Positions 56,523 to 64,000 of a DNA stretch of 64,000 bases are shown in pieces. The notes under the pieces were generated by a model. The model searched no databases. It was not told where the DNA came from and was given only the letters and a program-made list of their open reading frames with translations. The position numbers were made by a program, and so were the translations under genes. Source of the stretch: Microbacterium sp. Clip185 (GTDB lineage: Bacteria > Actinomycetota > Actinomycetes > Actinomycetales > Microbacteriaceae); the NCBI RefSeq assembly GCF_028743715.1, contig NZ_CP117996.1:682001-746000 (forward strand), given 5' to 3'. Each line of letters opens with the position of its first letter. The stretch's first letter is position 1.

Positions 56523-57919
56523 CCGCTGCCGCCGTCGCCGGTGCCGCTTACCTCGTCGCGGCACTCCTTTTCATCCTCAGCTTGGCGGGGCTGAGCCGTC
56601 ATGAGACGGCGCGCGCCGGCGCCGCATCCGGCATCGCCGGCATGGCGATCGCCCTGGTCGCGACGGTCGTCGTCACCGTCACGGGTGCGTTCTCGTCCGG
56701 TGCCGCAGCCCTCGGGCTTCCCTTATTGGTGGCAGCGGTCGCGGGGGGAGCGGCGATCGGGCTCTGGCGCGCCCGGTCGGTGGAGATGACCGGTATGCCC
56801 GAGCTCATCGCTCTGCTGCACAGCTTCGTGGGCCTCGCTGCCGTGCTCGTGGGCTGGAACGGGCACCTGCACGACGGCGGACTCACCGGCGCGCTGCGCG
56901 ACATCCACCACGGCGAAGTGTTCGTCGGGGTGTTCATCGGCGGGGTGACCTTCACCGGGTCGCTCGTCGCGTACCTCAAGCTCTCGGGCCGGATGCCGTC
57001 GAAGCCCCTCATGCTGCCGGGGCGCAACGTGCTCAACCTCGGCGCGCTGCTCGTGTTCGCCGCACTCACCGTCTGGTACGTCATCACCCCGACGCTCGTG
57101 CTGCTGGTCGCGGTGACGGTCCTCGCTCTGGCGCTCGGCTGGCACCTCGTCGCCTCCATCGGCGGCGGCGACATGCCCGTGGTCGTCTCGATGCTCAACA
57201 GCTACTCCGGCTGGGCCGCAGCCGCGGCGGGATTCCTCCTCGACAACGACCTGCTGATCATCACCGGTGCTCTCGTGGGATCGTCCGGTGCGTACCTCTC
57301 GTTCCTCATGTGCAAAGCGATGAACCGCTCGCTGCTGGCTGTGATCGCGGGTGGCTTCGGCGCCCCGACCGCATCCGGACCGGCCGCCGAGGCGGGCGAG
57401 CATCGCGAGACGGATGCGGAGTCGGTGGCCGAGATGCTCGCCGACGCCGACAGCGTCGTGATCGTGCCGGGGTACGGCATGGCCGTCGCGCAGGCGCAGT
57501 ACCCGGTCGCCGAGCTCGTCGAACGGCTCCGGGCGAAGGAGATCGAGGTGCGATTCGGCATCCATCCCGTCGCCGGGCGCCTGCCCGGACACATGAATGT
57601 GCTCCTCGCGGAGGCGAAGGTGCCCTACGACATCGTGTTGGAGATGGACGAGATCAACGACGACCTGGCGCAGACCTCGGTCGTGCTCGTGATCGGCGCC
57701 AACGACACCGTAAACCCCTCCGCAGCCGAGGATCCCTCGAGCCCCATCGCGGGGATGCCGGTGATCCGTGCCTGGGAGGCGCGCCAGGTCGTCGTCTTCA
57801 AGCGCTCGATGGCATCCGGCTACGCGGGCGTCGAGAACCCGCTCTTCTTCCGTGAGAACACGCAGATGCTGTTCGGAGACGCGAAGCAGCGCGTGGAGGA
57901 CATCCTCCGCGCGCTCTGA
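56519..57919 (+). CDS. pntB: NAD(P) transhydrogenase subunit beta
   Basis: This 466-residue protein starts with about nine membrane helices including the conserved [21 protein letters not shown]. The NADP-binding domain III follows ([54 protein letters not shown]). It forms the proton channel and the NADP site of the transhydrogenase. It is coupled to pntA. Its stop abuts the stop of the convergent COG0523 gene. Confidence 0.96.
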   Translation: MTAAAVAGAAYLVAALLFILSLAGLSRHETARAGAASGIAGMAIALVATVVVTVTGAFSSGAAALGLPLLVAAVAGGAAIGLWRARSVEMTGMPELIALLHSFVGLAAVLVGWNGHLHDGGLTGALRDIHHGEVFVGVFIGGVTFTGSLVAYLKLSGRMPSKPLMLPGRNVLNLGALLVFAALTVWYVITPTLVLLVAVTVLALALGWHLVASIGGGDMPVVVSMLNSYSGWAAAAAGFLLDNDLLIITGALVGSSGAYLSFLMCKAMNRSLLAVIAGGFGAPTASGPAAEAGEHRETDAESVAEMLADADSVVIVPGYGMAVAQAQYPVAELVERLRAKEIEVRFGIHPVAGRLPGHMNVLLAEAKVPYDIVLEMDEINDDLAQTSVVLVIGANDTVNPSAAEDPSSPIAGMPVIRAWEARQVVVFKRSMASGYAGVENPLFFRENTQMLFGDAKQRVEDILRAL

Positions 57920-58903
57920 TCACGCCTGGACCGGCCACGACGGCAGGGGGTCGGCGAACCGCTCCCAGGCTTCGGGGCCCGCATCCATCTCCGCATCCGT
58001 CAGCGCGGCGGCGTCGAGTGCTCGCGCCACCGCGCCCGCGTTCAGGTCGAGTCCGGTGATGGCGATCTCCTGCCCGATGCAGCTGTAGGCGTCGCGCGTG
58101 TGGAGGGGGTCGAGCCACATGGCGGAGCCGACCTGTTCCCAGCGCGCGAGCATGCCCTGGCGGGTCGCCAGGCGGCAGAAGCCGACCGAGCGCAGGACGA
58201 GTCCCCAGCGGCGGGCGTCGATCTCGTCGTCGAGCGCGCGAACGAGGCGCTCCGGGTGGAAGGGGCGGAGCTGCTCGTAGCGGAAGGTTGTCACGCGGCG
58301 ATCCGTCATGTGCGGATCGTGCTCGTCGTCCAGCATCCGCACCCATCCGGCGCGTTCGCCGGCGGGGATGCCGGTGTCCATCGTGAGCGCCGCGCGCACA
58401 TCCTCGTGCGGCTCCCGTGTGAGACGGATGCGGGCGAGGGGGTTGAGGTGAGAGGCGAGCGCCATGAGCATCGCGAGCCTCGCCGTGTCTACGCCTTCCC
58501 AGTTGACGAAGGCGATGAGGTGCGCACTCTCGATGAAAGCCGCCGCCTGCCGCGCACGGGCGCCGTGGTCGCCCCGGTCGTCGCCCGGCGGCGCGTCGTC
58601 GCGCAGCGCCGAGCCGTCGCGCAGGTCCTGGATCATGTGCGGCGCGTCGATGACGCACACCAGCACGGGCGGGATGTCGAACGCGCCGCTGAAGTGCAGC
58701 GGGTCGAGGTCGGTCGCGCAGTCGAAGAGCGCGAGCTCGTCGCGCCCGCCGGCCCAGAAGCCCTGGGGGCGATGCGACGTCGTGTGCCTCGGTCCGCCGT
58801 ACGCCCAGACCAGGCGGCGGCCGAGTGTCGCGGCGGCACGTTCGGCGAAAAGGTGGCGTTCGGGTGCGCACACCCCGGTGACGGCGACAGGGATCGATTC
58901 CAT
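57920..58903 (-). CDS. COG0523/CobW-like protein with degenerate GTPase domain
   Basis: The C-terminal half of this 327-residue protein is a normal CobW C-terminal domain (RPFHPERLVRALDDEIDARR, GLVLRSVGFCRLATRQ). The N-terminal half follows the COG0523 fold but has lost its nucleotide motifs. Where GxxGxGKT and the metal CxCC are expected it reads VTGVCAPERHLFAERAA, and the NKxD position reads FVNWEGVD. The ATG at 58903 has GGAGAGGA 6 bases ahead. A Zur-like box lies in the divergent promoter, pointing to a role in zinc starvation, but probably not as a GTP-driven chaperone. Confidence 0.82.
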   Translation of the reverse strand: MESIPVAVTGVCAPERHLFAERAAATLGRRLVWAYGGPRHTTSHRPQGFWAGGRDELALFDCATDLDPLHFSGAFDIPPVLVCVIDAPHMIQDLRDGSALRDDAPPGDDRGDHGARARQAAAFIESAHLIAFVNWEGVDTARLAMLMALASHLNPLARIRLTREPHEDVRAALTMDTGIPAGERAGWVRMLDDEHDPHMTDRRVTTFRYEQLRPFHPERLVRALDDEIDARRWGLVLRSVGFCRLATRQGMLARWEQVGSAMWLDPLHTRDAYSCIGQEIAITGLDLNAGAVARALDAAALTDAEMDAGPEAWERFADPLPSWPVQA

Positions 58904-58952
58904 GCCGGTCCTCTCCAGTTGCTCGGGCGGAGCACCCAGCATAACCTGTTGT

Positions 58953-58967
58953 TGAGAACCATTATCA
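58953..58967. promoter_or_regulatory. Zur box between the COG0523-like gene and rpmJ paralogue
   Basis: TGAGAACCATTATCA is an imperfect 7-1-7 palindrome fitting the Zur pattern TGANAATNATTNTCA. It lies 50 bases before the COG0523-like gene and 14 bases before the L36 gene, so one site can control both. Confidence 0.78.
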
Positions 58968-58980
58968 ATAAGGAGTCGCT

Positions 58981-59103
58981 GTGAAAGTGCGTGCCTCGCT
59001 CAAATCCCTGAAGAACCAGCCCGGCGCCCAGGTGGTGCGTCGGCGCGGAAAGGTGTTCGTCATCAACAAGCTGAATCCGCGCTTCAAGGGGCGGCAGGGC
59101 TGA
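58981..59103 (+). CDS. rpmJ: Zinc-independent 50S ribosomal protein L36 paralogue
   Basis: This 40-residue protein starts [20 protein letters not shown] and ends NPRFKGRQG, the L36 fold. The four zinc ligands of the usual form (CxxC...C...H) are all absent; the positions read K, N and similar. It is the C-minus form that replaces zinc-binding L36 when zinc is scarce. GTG start with AAGGAG 6 bases ahead. A Zur box 14 bases upstream gives the expected control. Confidence 0.92.
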   Translation: MKVRASLKSLKNQPGAQVVRRRGKVFVINKLNPRFKGRQG

Positions 59104-59130
59104 GGGGCGGGCGGGGCGCGTCTGCGCTCG

Positions 59131-59943
59131 TCAGGCGCGCATCGACGCGACGGTACCGCCGTCTACGAGCAAATCCGTGCCGGTGATGAATGTGGCATCC
59201 GGTCCGAGGAGGAAAGCGACGGCGGCGGCGATGTCATCGGGCGTGCCGATCCTGCCCGTCCCCGACCCCTCGATCATCGCCCGCATCCCGTCACCCGCGG
59301 GGCCGGCCAGTTCCTGCTGGCCCATCGGGGTCGAGATGATGCCGGGGCTCACCGTGTTGACCCGGGCTCCCCTGTGACCCCAGGTCACGCTGGCCGCGTG
59401 CATGCGGGTCTGGTTCGCGCGCTTGGCGAAGCTGTAAGCGTCCGTCGGGGTGATCCCCGAAAGGAAGGGCAATGAGCCCAGGCGATCCGTCGGAGTTTCT
59501 TCGAGCGCGCGATCCTGCTCGGGTGTGATCTGCGCCAGCTGGCCGGCCATGCTGGCGATGACCACGCCCGCGCCGCCGGGGGCGATCACCTCGCCGAAGG
59601 CGTCGAGGGTCATCGCGACCCCGACGAGGTCGACGGCAATGATGGCCGGGGCAGATGCCTGCACAGGGGAAAGGCCTGCGGTGTGCGCGAGCTGCATGAT
59701 GGGGCCCATCTCCGCCGCGGTCGCGGCCAGCGCCCGCACCGAGGCGGCGTCGGACACGTCGACCGCACGGGTCTCCACGGAGAAGCCGTCACCGCGTAGC
59801 TCTGCGGCGACCGCATTCAGTCCCGCCTCGTTGAAGTCCGCCAGAAGTACTCGCTTTCCGCTTCCGAGTCGACGGGCGATTGCTCTGCCCATGCCGCCGA
59901 CGCCGACGACGACCAGTACTGGCATTCCACTCGACTCGATCAT
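59131..59943 (-). CDS. Short-chain dehydrogenase/reductase (SDR)
   Basis: This 270-residue SDR enzyme has a cofactor loop of the form VGVGGMGRAIARRLG instead of the usual TGxxxGxG, the Asp of LLADFNEAG suggesting NAD(H), the active-site DAYSFAKRANQ (Tyr and Lys four apart) and VNTVSPGIISTPM. AAGGAG precedes the ATG at 59943. A TetR-family gene is divergent, with a 28-bp palindrome between them, so expression is probably ligand-induced. Substrate unknown. Confidence 0.88.
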   Translation of the reverse strand: MIESSGMPVLVVVGVGGMGRAIARRLGSGKRVLLADFNEAGLNAVAAELRGDGFSVETRAVDVSDAASVRALAATAAEMGPIMQLAHTAGLSPVQASAPAIIAVDLVGVAMTLDAFGEVIAPGGAGVVIASMAGQLAQITPEQDRALEETPTDRLGSLPFLSGITPTDAYSFAKRANQTRMHAASVTWGHRGARVNTVSPGIISTPMGQQELAGPAGDGMRAMIEGSGTGRIGTPDDIAAAVAFLLGPDATFITGTDLLVDGGTVASMRA

Positions 59944-59963
59944 GCGTGTACTCCTTGGATCAG

Positions 59964-59991
59964 CGATTACGAGACGAGCGTCTCGTAATCG
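59964..59991. promoter_or_regulatory. 28-bp palindromic TetR operator between SDR and TetR genes
   Basis: CGATTACGAGAC-GAGC-GTCTCGTAATCG is a perfect 12-4-12 palindrome, 21 bases before the SDR start and 35 before the TetR start. It contains the double GAGACG/CGTCTC core often seen in TetR sites. Confidence 0.85.
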
Positions 59992-60025
59992 ATCATCGTA
60001 GTCCTCCCGCTCATAAGCTGGGGCT

Positions 60026-60667
60026 GTGAATCACGAGTCGGGAAGCGGCCCGATCGAGACCGCCGGGTCGGTCTCGGGAGTTCCTCGGCGCGTCGGACGG
60101 CCGCGGAGCGAGAAGGCTCACAGAGCGATCCTGGAGGCTGCGGCGGCGTTGGTCGCCGAAGTCGGATACGACCGACTGTCCATCGAAGGCGTCGCGCAGC
60201 GAGCGGGCGTCGGCAAGCAGACCATCTACCGACGCTGGCCCTCGAAAGGCGCGCTCGTCGCGGCCGCGACGCTGGAGGGAGTCGTGTCGCCGCGGACCAC
60301 GCCGGTGCCCCATACGGCGGACATCGCGTCCGACCTGCGGAACTGGCTGGATGAGCGCGCTGCCTCCTGGGCCACCTCGCACGAGGCATCGTTGATCCGC
60401 GCGTTGGCGGCGGCCGCGGCGGACGATGCCGAGACCGCAGCGCAGCTCTACCGCCGCCTGACGGGGCCCGAGCGCGACGCCGTGATCGCACGGCTGCGGG
60501 TTGGTCAAGAAACGGGCGAGATTCGAGCGGATGCGTCAATCGACGCCGCGGCCCTCGCATTGATCGGCGGATTGCTCTATGTCGTCCTCGCGCAACACGA
60601 ACCCGTCACGCTCGAGACGGGAAGCGCTCTGCTCGCTGTGGTCCTCGACGGGATCCGGGCCGTCTGA
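60026..60667 (+). CDS. TetR-family repressor of the adjacent SDR gene
   Basis: This 213-residue protein has a basic GRPRSEKAHRAILEAAAALV and the HTH YDRLSIEGVAQRAGVGKQTIYRRW, of the TetR_C_11-like group. The GTG at 60026 follows TAAGCT (60014-60019) and 6 bases, so the mRNA starts at the codon. Divergent from the SDR with a shared palindromic operator. Confidence 0.9.
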   Translation: MNHESGSGPIETAGSVSGVPRRVGRPRSEKAHRAILEAAAALVAEVGYDRLSIEGVAQRAGVGKQTIYRRWPSKGALVAAATLEGVVSPRTTPVPHTADIASDLRNWLDERAASWATSHEASLIRALAAAAADDAETAAQLYRRLTGPERDAVIARLRVGQETGEIRADASIDAAALALIGGLLYVVLAQHEPVTLETGSALLAVVLDGIRAV

Positions 60668-60724
60668 GCGGGAGCATTCCTGCGCATCCGTTCTCGGTCG
60701 TATCGATGCTCATGGCCCGGAAAG

Positions 60725-60800
60725 TGGACGCGACGGCGGGAGTCGAACCCGCAACGCTTCCGGGTATGAACCGGAGCCCGGGACCACCCGGATCGCCGCG
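60725..60800 (-). tRNA. tRNA-Met(CAU)-like gene with atypical D-arm
   Basis: On the minus strand a 76-base cloverleaf can be drawn. The acceptor stem is 7 bp (CGCGGCG with CGTCGCG, one G-U). The anticodon stem TCCGG/CCGGA carries loop TTCATAC (anticodon CAU). The T-arm GCGGG-TTCGACT-CCCGC is fully canonical, and the 3' end is T plus encoded CCA. The D-arm is odd: CCGG with a 6-base loop GTGGTC, no A14, and A rather than T at position 8. C1-G72 excludes the initiator tRNA. It may be a real elongator Met or Ile2 tRNA or a decaying copy. Confidence 0.65.
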
Positions 60801-60917
60801 ATGCCTCGACGCTAACCCGGGGCTCCGACCCGCGCCAGTGGATGTCGCAAGATGACCCTGTGCGTCACCGCGTCACGCGACCGCGGGGGCGGAGCACGGC
60901 CCTCGGCGCCGCGCGGA

Positions 60918-61006
60918 CTGCGACATCTGCACGATCGGTGGGGCTGGTGTTGCGGGCTGAGGCGGATGTGGCGACCCGCCCGTGATCGGCCGTGCAGATG
61001 TCGCAG
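60918..61006. repeat. Long-arm inverted repeat upstream of pcrA
   Basis: Perfect 16-bp arms CTGCGACATCTGCACG and its complement (60918-60933, 60991-61006) enclose a 57-base GC-rich loop. The rest of the tRNA-pcrA gap (60801-61092) has no gene. Confidence 0.85.
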
Positions 61007-61092
61007 CTCCGGCGCGGGTAGCCCTGCCGAAAGGGCAGGCGCGACCGTTGGCCCGGGCGGGTGTCGGCGGTCGCGCCTAGACTTGGAGGGAC

Positions 61093-63519
61093 ATGACCGA
61101 CGCCTCCACGCCCCTCATCATCGGCGGTGACGGCGCTCGCCCCGCCGGCGATTCCGCACGTCCCGACGCCGACCTCCTCGCCGGCCTCAACGGCCCGCAG
61201 CGGGAGGCCGTGATCTACCGTGGGCCGGCGCTGCTCATCGTCGCCGGCGCCGGCTCCGGCAAGACCCGCGTGCTCACCCACCGCATCGCCTCGCTGCTGC
61301 GCTCGCGCGAGGCGTGGCCGAGCCAGATCCTCGCCATCACCTTCACCAACAAGGCGGCGGGCGAGATGCGCGAACGCGTCGAGCAACTCGTCGGCGACAG
61401 TGCGCGCGGCATGTGGATCTCGACCTTCCACTCCGCGTGCGTGCGCATCCTCCGCCGCGAGGCGCAGCAGTTCGGGTTCACGAGCTCATTCACGATCTAC
61501 GACTCCGGCGACTCGCGGGCGCTCATCAAGCGGCTTGTGAAGGAGCACGAGGCCGACGCGTTCGGTCTCACGCCCGCCGCCGTCCAGAGCCGCATCTCCA
61601 AGCTCAAGAACGAGCTGCAGGATGCGGAGGGGTACGCGCGTCAGGCGAACATGAGCGACCCCGCCGAGCGGGTGTTCGTGGAGGTCTTCGGCGACTACCA
61701 GCGCGCACTCCGCCGGGCCAACGCGTTCGACTTCGACGATCTCATCGCGCAGACCGTCTTCCTCTTCCGCGCGTTCCCGCAGGTGGCCGACACCTACCGC
61801 CGCCGGTTCCGCCACATCCTCGTCGACGAGTACCAGGACACCAACCACGCGCAGTACTCGCTCATCCGTGAGCTCACGCGCCCTGTGTCGGGCGAGGGGG
61901 AATCGTATTCCGCGGGCGGCATGATGATCTTCGAGCCCGACAAGGCGCCCGAGGTGGAGGCCGCATCCCTCACCGTGGTGGGCGACTCCGACCAGTCGAT
62001 CTACGCCTTCCGCGGCGCCGACATCCGCAACATCAGCGAGTTCGAGCGCGACTTCCCGGGCGCGAAGGTCGTGCTGCTCGAGCAGAACTACCGTTCGACC
62101 CAGAACATCCTCTCCGCCGCCAACGCGGTCATCCGCAACAACTTCGACCGACAGGACAAGAAGCTCTGGACGGATGTGGGTGCGGGCGAGCTCATCGTCG
62201 GCTTCACCGGCTACTCGCAGCACGACGAGGCCCAGTTCGTCGCCGACGAGATCGAAAAGATCCACCGCGCAGGCACGGCCTACTCCGACATCGCCGTCTT
62301 CTACCGCACCAACTCGCAGTCCCGTGCGCTGGAAGAGATCTTCATCCGGTCGGCGCTGCCCTACAAGATCATGGGCGGCACGAAGTTCTACGAGCGCGCC
62401 GAGATCAAGGACGCACTGGCCTATCTGATCGCCGTCGCCAACCCCGCCGACGAGATGGCGGTGCGCCGCATCCTGAACAAGCCGCGTCGCGGCATCGGCG
62501 ACGTCACGGAGACGGCCATCGCGCGCTTCGCGGAGGACAACCAGATCACCTTCCGCGAGGCCCTCGCCTCGCCGGAGGCGCTGGGCGTCGGACCGAAGAT
62601 CCAGGCGGCGATCGCGCAGCTCGACCGGGTGCTCATCGAGGCGACGGCGCTGCTGCTGCCCGAAGGGCAGGATGCGCCGCCCACCGCGGTCGCCGAGGCG
62701 CTGTCGCTGCTGCTGAGCAAGAGCGGCTACTCCGACGCGCTGCGTGCCAGCCGTGACCCGCAGGACGAGGCCCGCCTCGAGAACCTCGACGAGTTCGTCG
62801 CCGTGGCGCGCGAGTTCGCCCGCAACAACCCGCAGGGCACCATCAGCGACTTCCTCACCGAGGTCGCGCTGGTCGCGGACGCGGACGACCTCGACGACGC
62901 GTCCGGTTCCGTCTCCCTCATGACGCTGCACACCGCGAAGGGTCTCGAGTTCGACGCGGTCTTCCTCACGGGGGTCGAAGAAGACCTCATTCCGCACCGT
63001 ATCTCGGCGAACGAGCCCGGCGGCCCCGCCGAGGAACGTCGCCTGTTCTACGTGGGCGTCACCCGGGCGCGCAAGCTCCTCCACCTCACCCTCGCGATGA
63101 CCCGCGCGCAGTTCGGCGAGGTCACGGTCGCGATGCCGAGCCGGTTCCTGCAGGAGATCCCGACCGAGCTCATCGACTGGCGCCAGTCTCCCGGCGACGT
63201 CAACTCGCGCGGCGGCTCGCAGTCGCGCGCCCTCAACGCCCGCCGTCCCGGCGGGTGGGGCTCGCGCCGCGACGACAACCCGCCGCTGCTGCCCAAGTCG
63301 ACCTCGCTCGAGCGCTTCGCGAACAAGATCCCCGCGAAGGTGCGCGACAACAGCGAGCTCGAGCTGGCGGCGGGCGACCGCATCCGGCACGAGGACTTCG
63401 GCGAAGGACGCATCGACGCGGTCACGGGCGAGGGGGCCAAGCGCATCGCGCACGTGCGCTTCGACAGCGCCGGGGCCAAGAAGCTGCTGATCAAGATCGC
63501 ACCGATCGAGAAGATCTGA
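61093..63519 (+). CDS. pcrA: ATP-dependent DNA helicase PcrA/UvrD
   Basis: A superfamily 1A 3'-5' helicase of 808 residues. It shows LNGPQREAV (Q motif), Walker A AGAGSGKTRVLTHRIA, TFTNKAAGEM, Walker B VDEYQDTNHAQY, VGDSDQSIYAFRGAD, MTLHTAKGLEFDAVF and VTRARKLLHLT. The C-terminal 60 residues form a Tudor-like domain (HEDFGEGRIDAVTGEG) that binds RNA polymerase in PcrA. The role is DNA repair and replication-fork clearance. TAGACT lies 9 bases before the ATG with GGAGGG between. Confidence 0.96.
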   Translation: MTDASTPLIIGGDGARPAGDSARPDADLLAGLNGPQREAVIYRGPALLIVAGAGSGKTRVLTHRIASLLRSREAWPSQILAITFTNKAAGEMRERVEQLVGDSARGMWISTFHSACVRILRREAQQFGFTSSFTIYDSGDSRALIKRLVKEHEADAFGLTPAAVQSRISKLKNELQDAEGYARQANMSDPAERVFVEVFGDYQRALRRANAFDFDDLIAQTVFLFRAFPQVADTYRRRFRHILVDEYQDTNHAQYSLIRELTRPVSGEGESYSAGGMMIFEPDKAPEVEAASLTVVGDSDQSIYAFRGADIRNISEFERDFPGAKVVLLEQNYRSTQNILSAANAVIRNNFDRQDKKLWTDVGAGELIVGFTGYSQHDEAQFVADEIEKIHRAGTAYSDIAVFYRTNSQSRALEEIFIRSALPYKIMGGTKFYERAEIKDALAYLIAVANPADEMAVRRILNKPRRGIGDVTETAIARFAEDNQITFREALASPEALGVGPKIQAAIAQLDRVLIEATALLLPEGQDAPPTAVAEALSLLLSKSGYSDALRASRDPQDEARLENLDEFVAVAREFARNNPQGTISDFLTEVALVADADDLDDASGSVSLMTLHTAKGLEFDAVFLTGVEEDLIPHRISANEPGGPAEERRLFYVGVTRARKLLHLTLAMTRAQFGEVTVAMPSRFLQEIPTELIDWRQSPGDVNSRGGSQSRALNARRPGGWGSRRDDNPPLLPKSTSLERFANKIPAKVRDNSELELAAGDRIRHEDFGEGRIDAVTGEGAKRIAHVRFDSAGAKKLLIKIAPIEKI

Positions 63520-63563
63520 GTCACACCCCGGCGCGCGCGGCGCCGCGCGGTTAGGCTGGCCCG

Positions 63564-64000
63564 ATGGCACTCTTCTCGCGCCGACCCAAGCCCTCCGAAG
63601 AACCCGAACGGGATGCGGCCGCGTCCGCTGCGCCCGAGGCGACCCCGGAGGCGCCCGCCGAGAACGTCCCCCACGTGCCGATCTCGGTCAGCACCTTCGG
63701 TGAGAACCGGACACCGGACGCAGCTCCCGCCCTGCCGGAGGGCGTTTCTGCCATGGCCGCCGCCAGGCCCCCGCACCTCGCTTCTCCCGCTGCCGAGGCG
63801 TCCAAAGATCTCGAGACCGTGCCGGGTCTGCGCGACAACGTCCTCTTGCGCGACGCACTCGCAGCGCTGCCCGAGAAGGCGCAGCCGATCGAGCTCATGA
63901 ACGTCGCACGTCAGCTGCTGCAGGGGCACGTCTACATCCGCGTGCAGGGCGACGCCCGCGAACTCCTCGCCAAGGGCGACAATCTGCCCACCTCGGTGAT
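63564..64000 (+). CDS. SseB-like family protein, 5' part
   Basis: The open frame begins at the ATG at 63564, which follows TAGGCT (63552-63557) and 6 bases (leaderless), and runs off the right edge after 145 residues. The first 80 residues are acidic and Pro/Ala-rich. From about residue 88 the sequence (NVLLRDALAALPEKAQPIEL, NVARQLLQGHVYIRVQGDAR) resembles the N-terminal domain of SseB-family proteins. Function unknown. Confidence 0.65.
   Translation, partial: MALFSRRPKPSEEPERDAAASAAPEATPEAPAENVPHVPISVSTFGENRTPDAAPALPEGVSAMAAARPPHLASPAAEASKDLETVPGLRDNVLLRDALAALPEKAQPIELMNVARQLLQGHVYIRVQGDARELLAKGDNLPTSV

Noticed and set aside
60725..60800. Initiator tRNA-fMet
   Set aside because: It has a paired C1-G72 and lacks the three G-C pairs at the base of the anticodon stem that mark initiators.

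Overview
The window is GC-rich chromosomal DNA (roughly 70% GC) from an actinobacterium, almost certainly the family Microbacteriaceae and most likely Microbacterium. Support for this: many GTG starts, frequent leaderless genes, two CIRCE sites in front of a lone groES, the gene order rplM-rpsI-glmM, coaA-glmS-acpS-alr-tsaE-tsaB-rimI-tsaD and guaB-guaB3-guaA, and a class E-type LAxTG sorting signal. It reads as ordinary core chromosome. I found no insertion sequence, prophage, CRISPR array or recognisable defence cassette.

Layout. 1-7.1 kb: the 3' end of a sortase-anchored surface protein, a large LuxR-type STAND ATPase regulator, a convergent MFS exporter, and an ArsR-like regulator with its own MFS gene. 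7.2-14.5 kb: rplM-rpsI-glmM, a NarL-type two-component pair, a TetR regulator, ppx and divergent coaA. 14.7-22.5 kb: glmS, then acpS-LOG-alr-tsaE-tsaB-rimI-tsaD in close or overlapping order, then two small membrane proteins. 22.5-25.2 kb: a THUMP-like methyltransferase, groES and rarD. 25.3-31.6 kb: a branched-chain amino-acid ABC system (livK, then livF-livG-livM-livH on the other strand), with a 74-bp tandem-repeat array between livK and livF. 32-42 kb: guanine nucleotide synthesis (guaB, guaB3, guaA) interleaved with a TMEM175-like channel, a TetR/MFS pair, SURF1, a DUF3817 protein and a GT4 glycosyltransferase. 42.1-49.7 kb: an alpha-mannosidase, two sugar ABC permeases, a lipoprotein and a ROK regulator. 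49.8-58 kb: a Bax-inhibitor-like protein, a glycerophosphodiesterase, an ABC ATPase/permease pair, a BASS/Acr3-like transporter and pntA-pntB. 57.9-64 kb: a Zur-box divergon (degenerate COG0523 protein and zinc-free L36), an SDR/TetR pair with a 28-bp palindromic operator, a tRNA-like Met(CAU) element, pcrA, and the start of an SseB-like gene.

The parts supply cell-envelope precursors (glmM and glmS for UDP-GlcNAc, alr for D-alanine), cofactors (coaA, acpS), the tRNA t6A modification set, purine nucleotides and translation proteins. Nutrient uptake for branched amino acids and mannosides sits around them. The observations most worth following are: the non-coding 74-bp array in the liv locus; a LivH permease with a secreted beta-domain fused at its N-terminus; the Zur-controlled pair in which the GTPase-like partner has lost its nucleotide-binding motifs; the octamer GGATGCGG/CCGCATCC, which is strongly over-represented on both strands; a regular leaderless promoter geometry at about 17 genes; and three unrelated intergenic inverted repeats with long arms and long loops.
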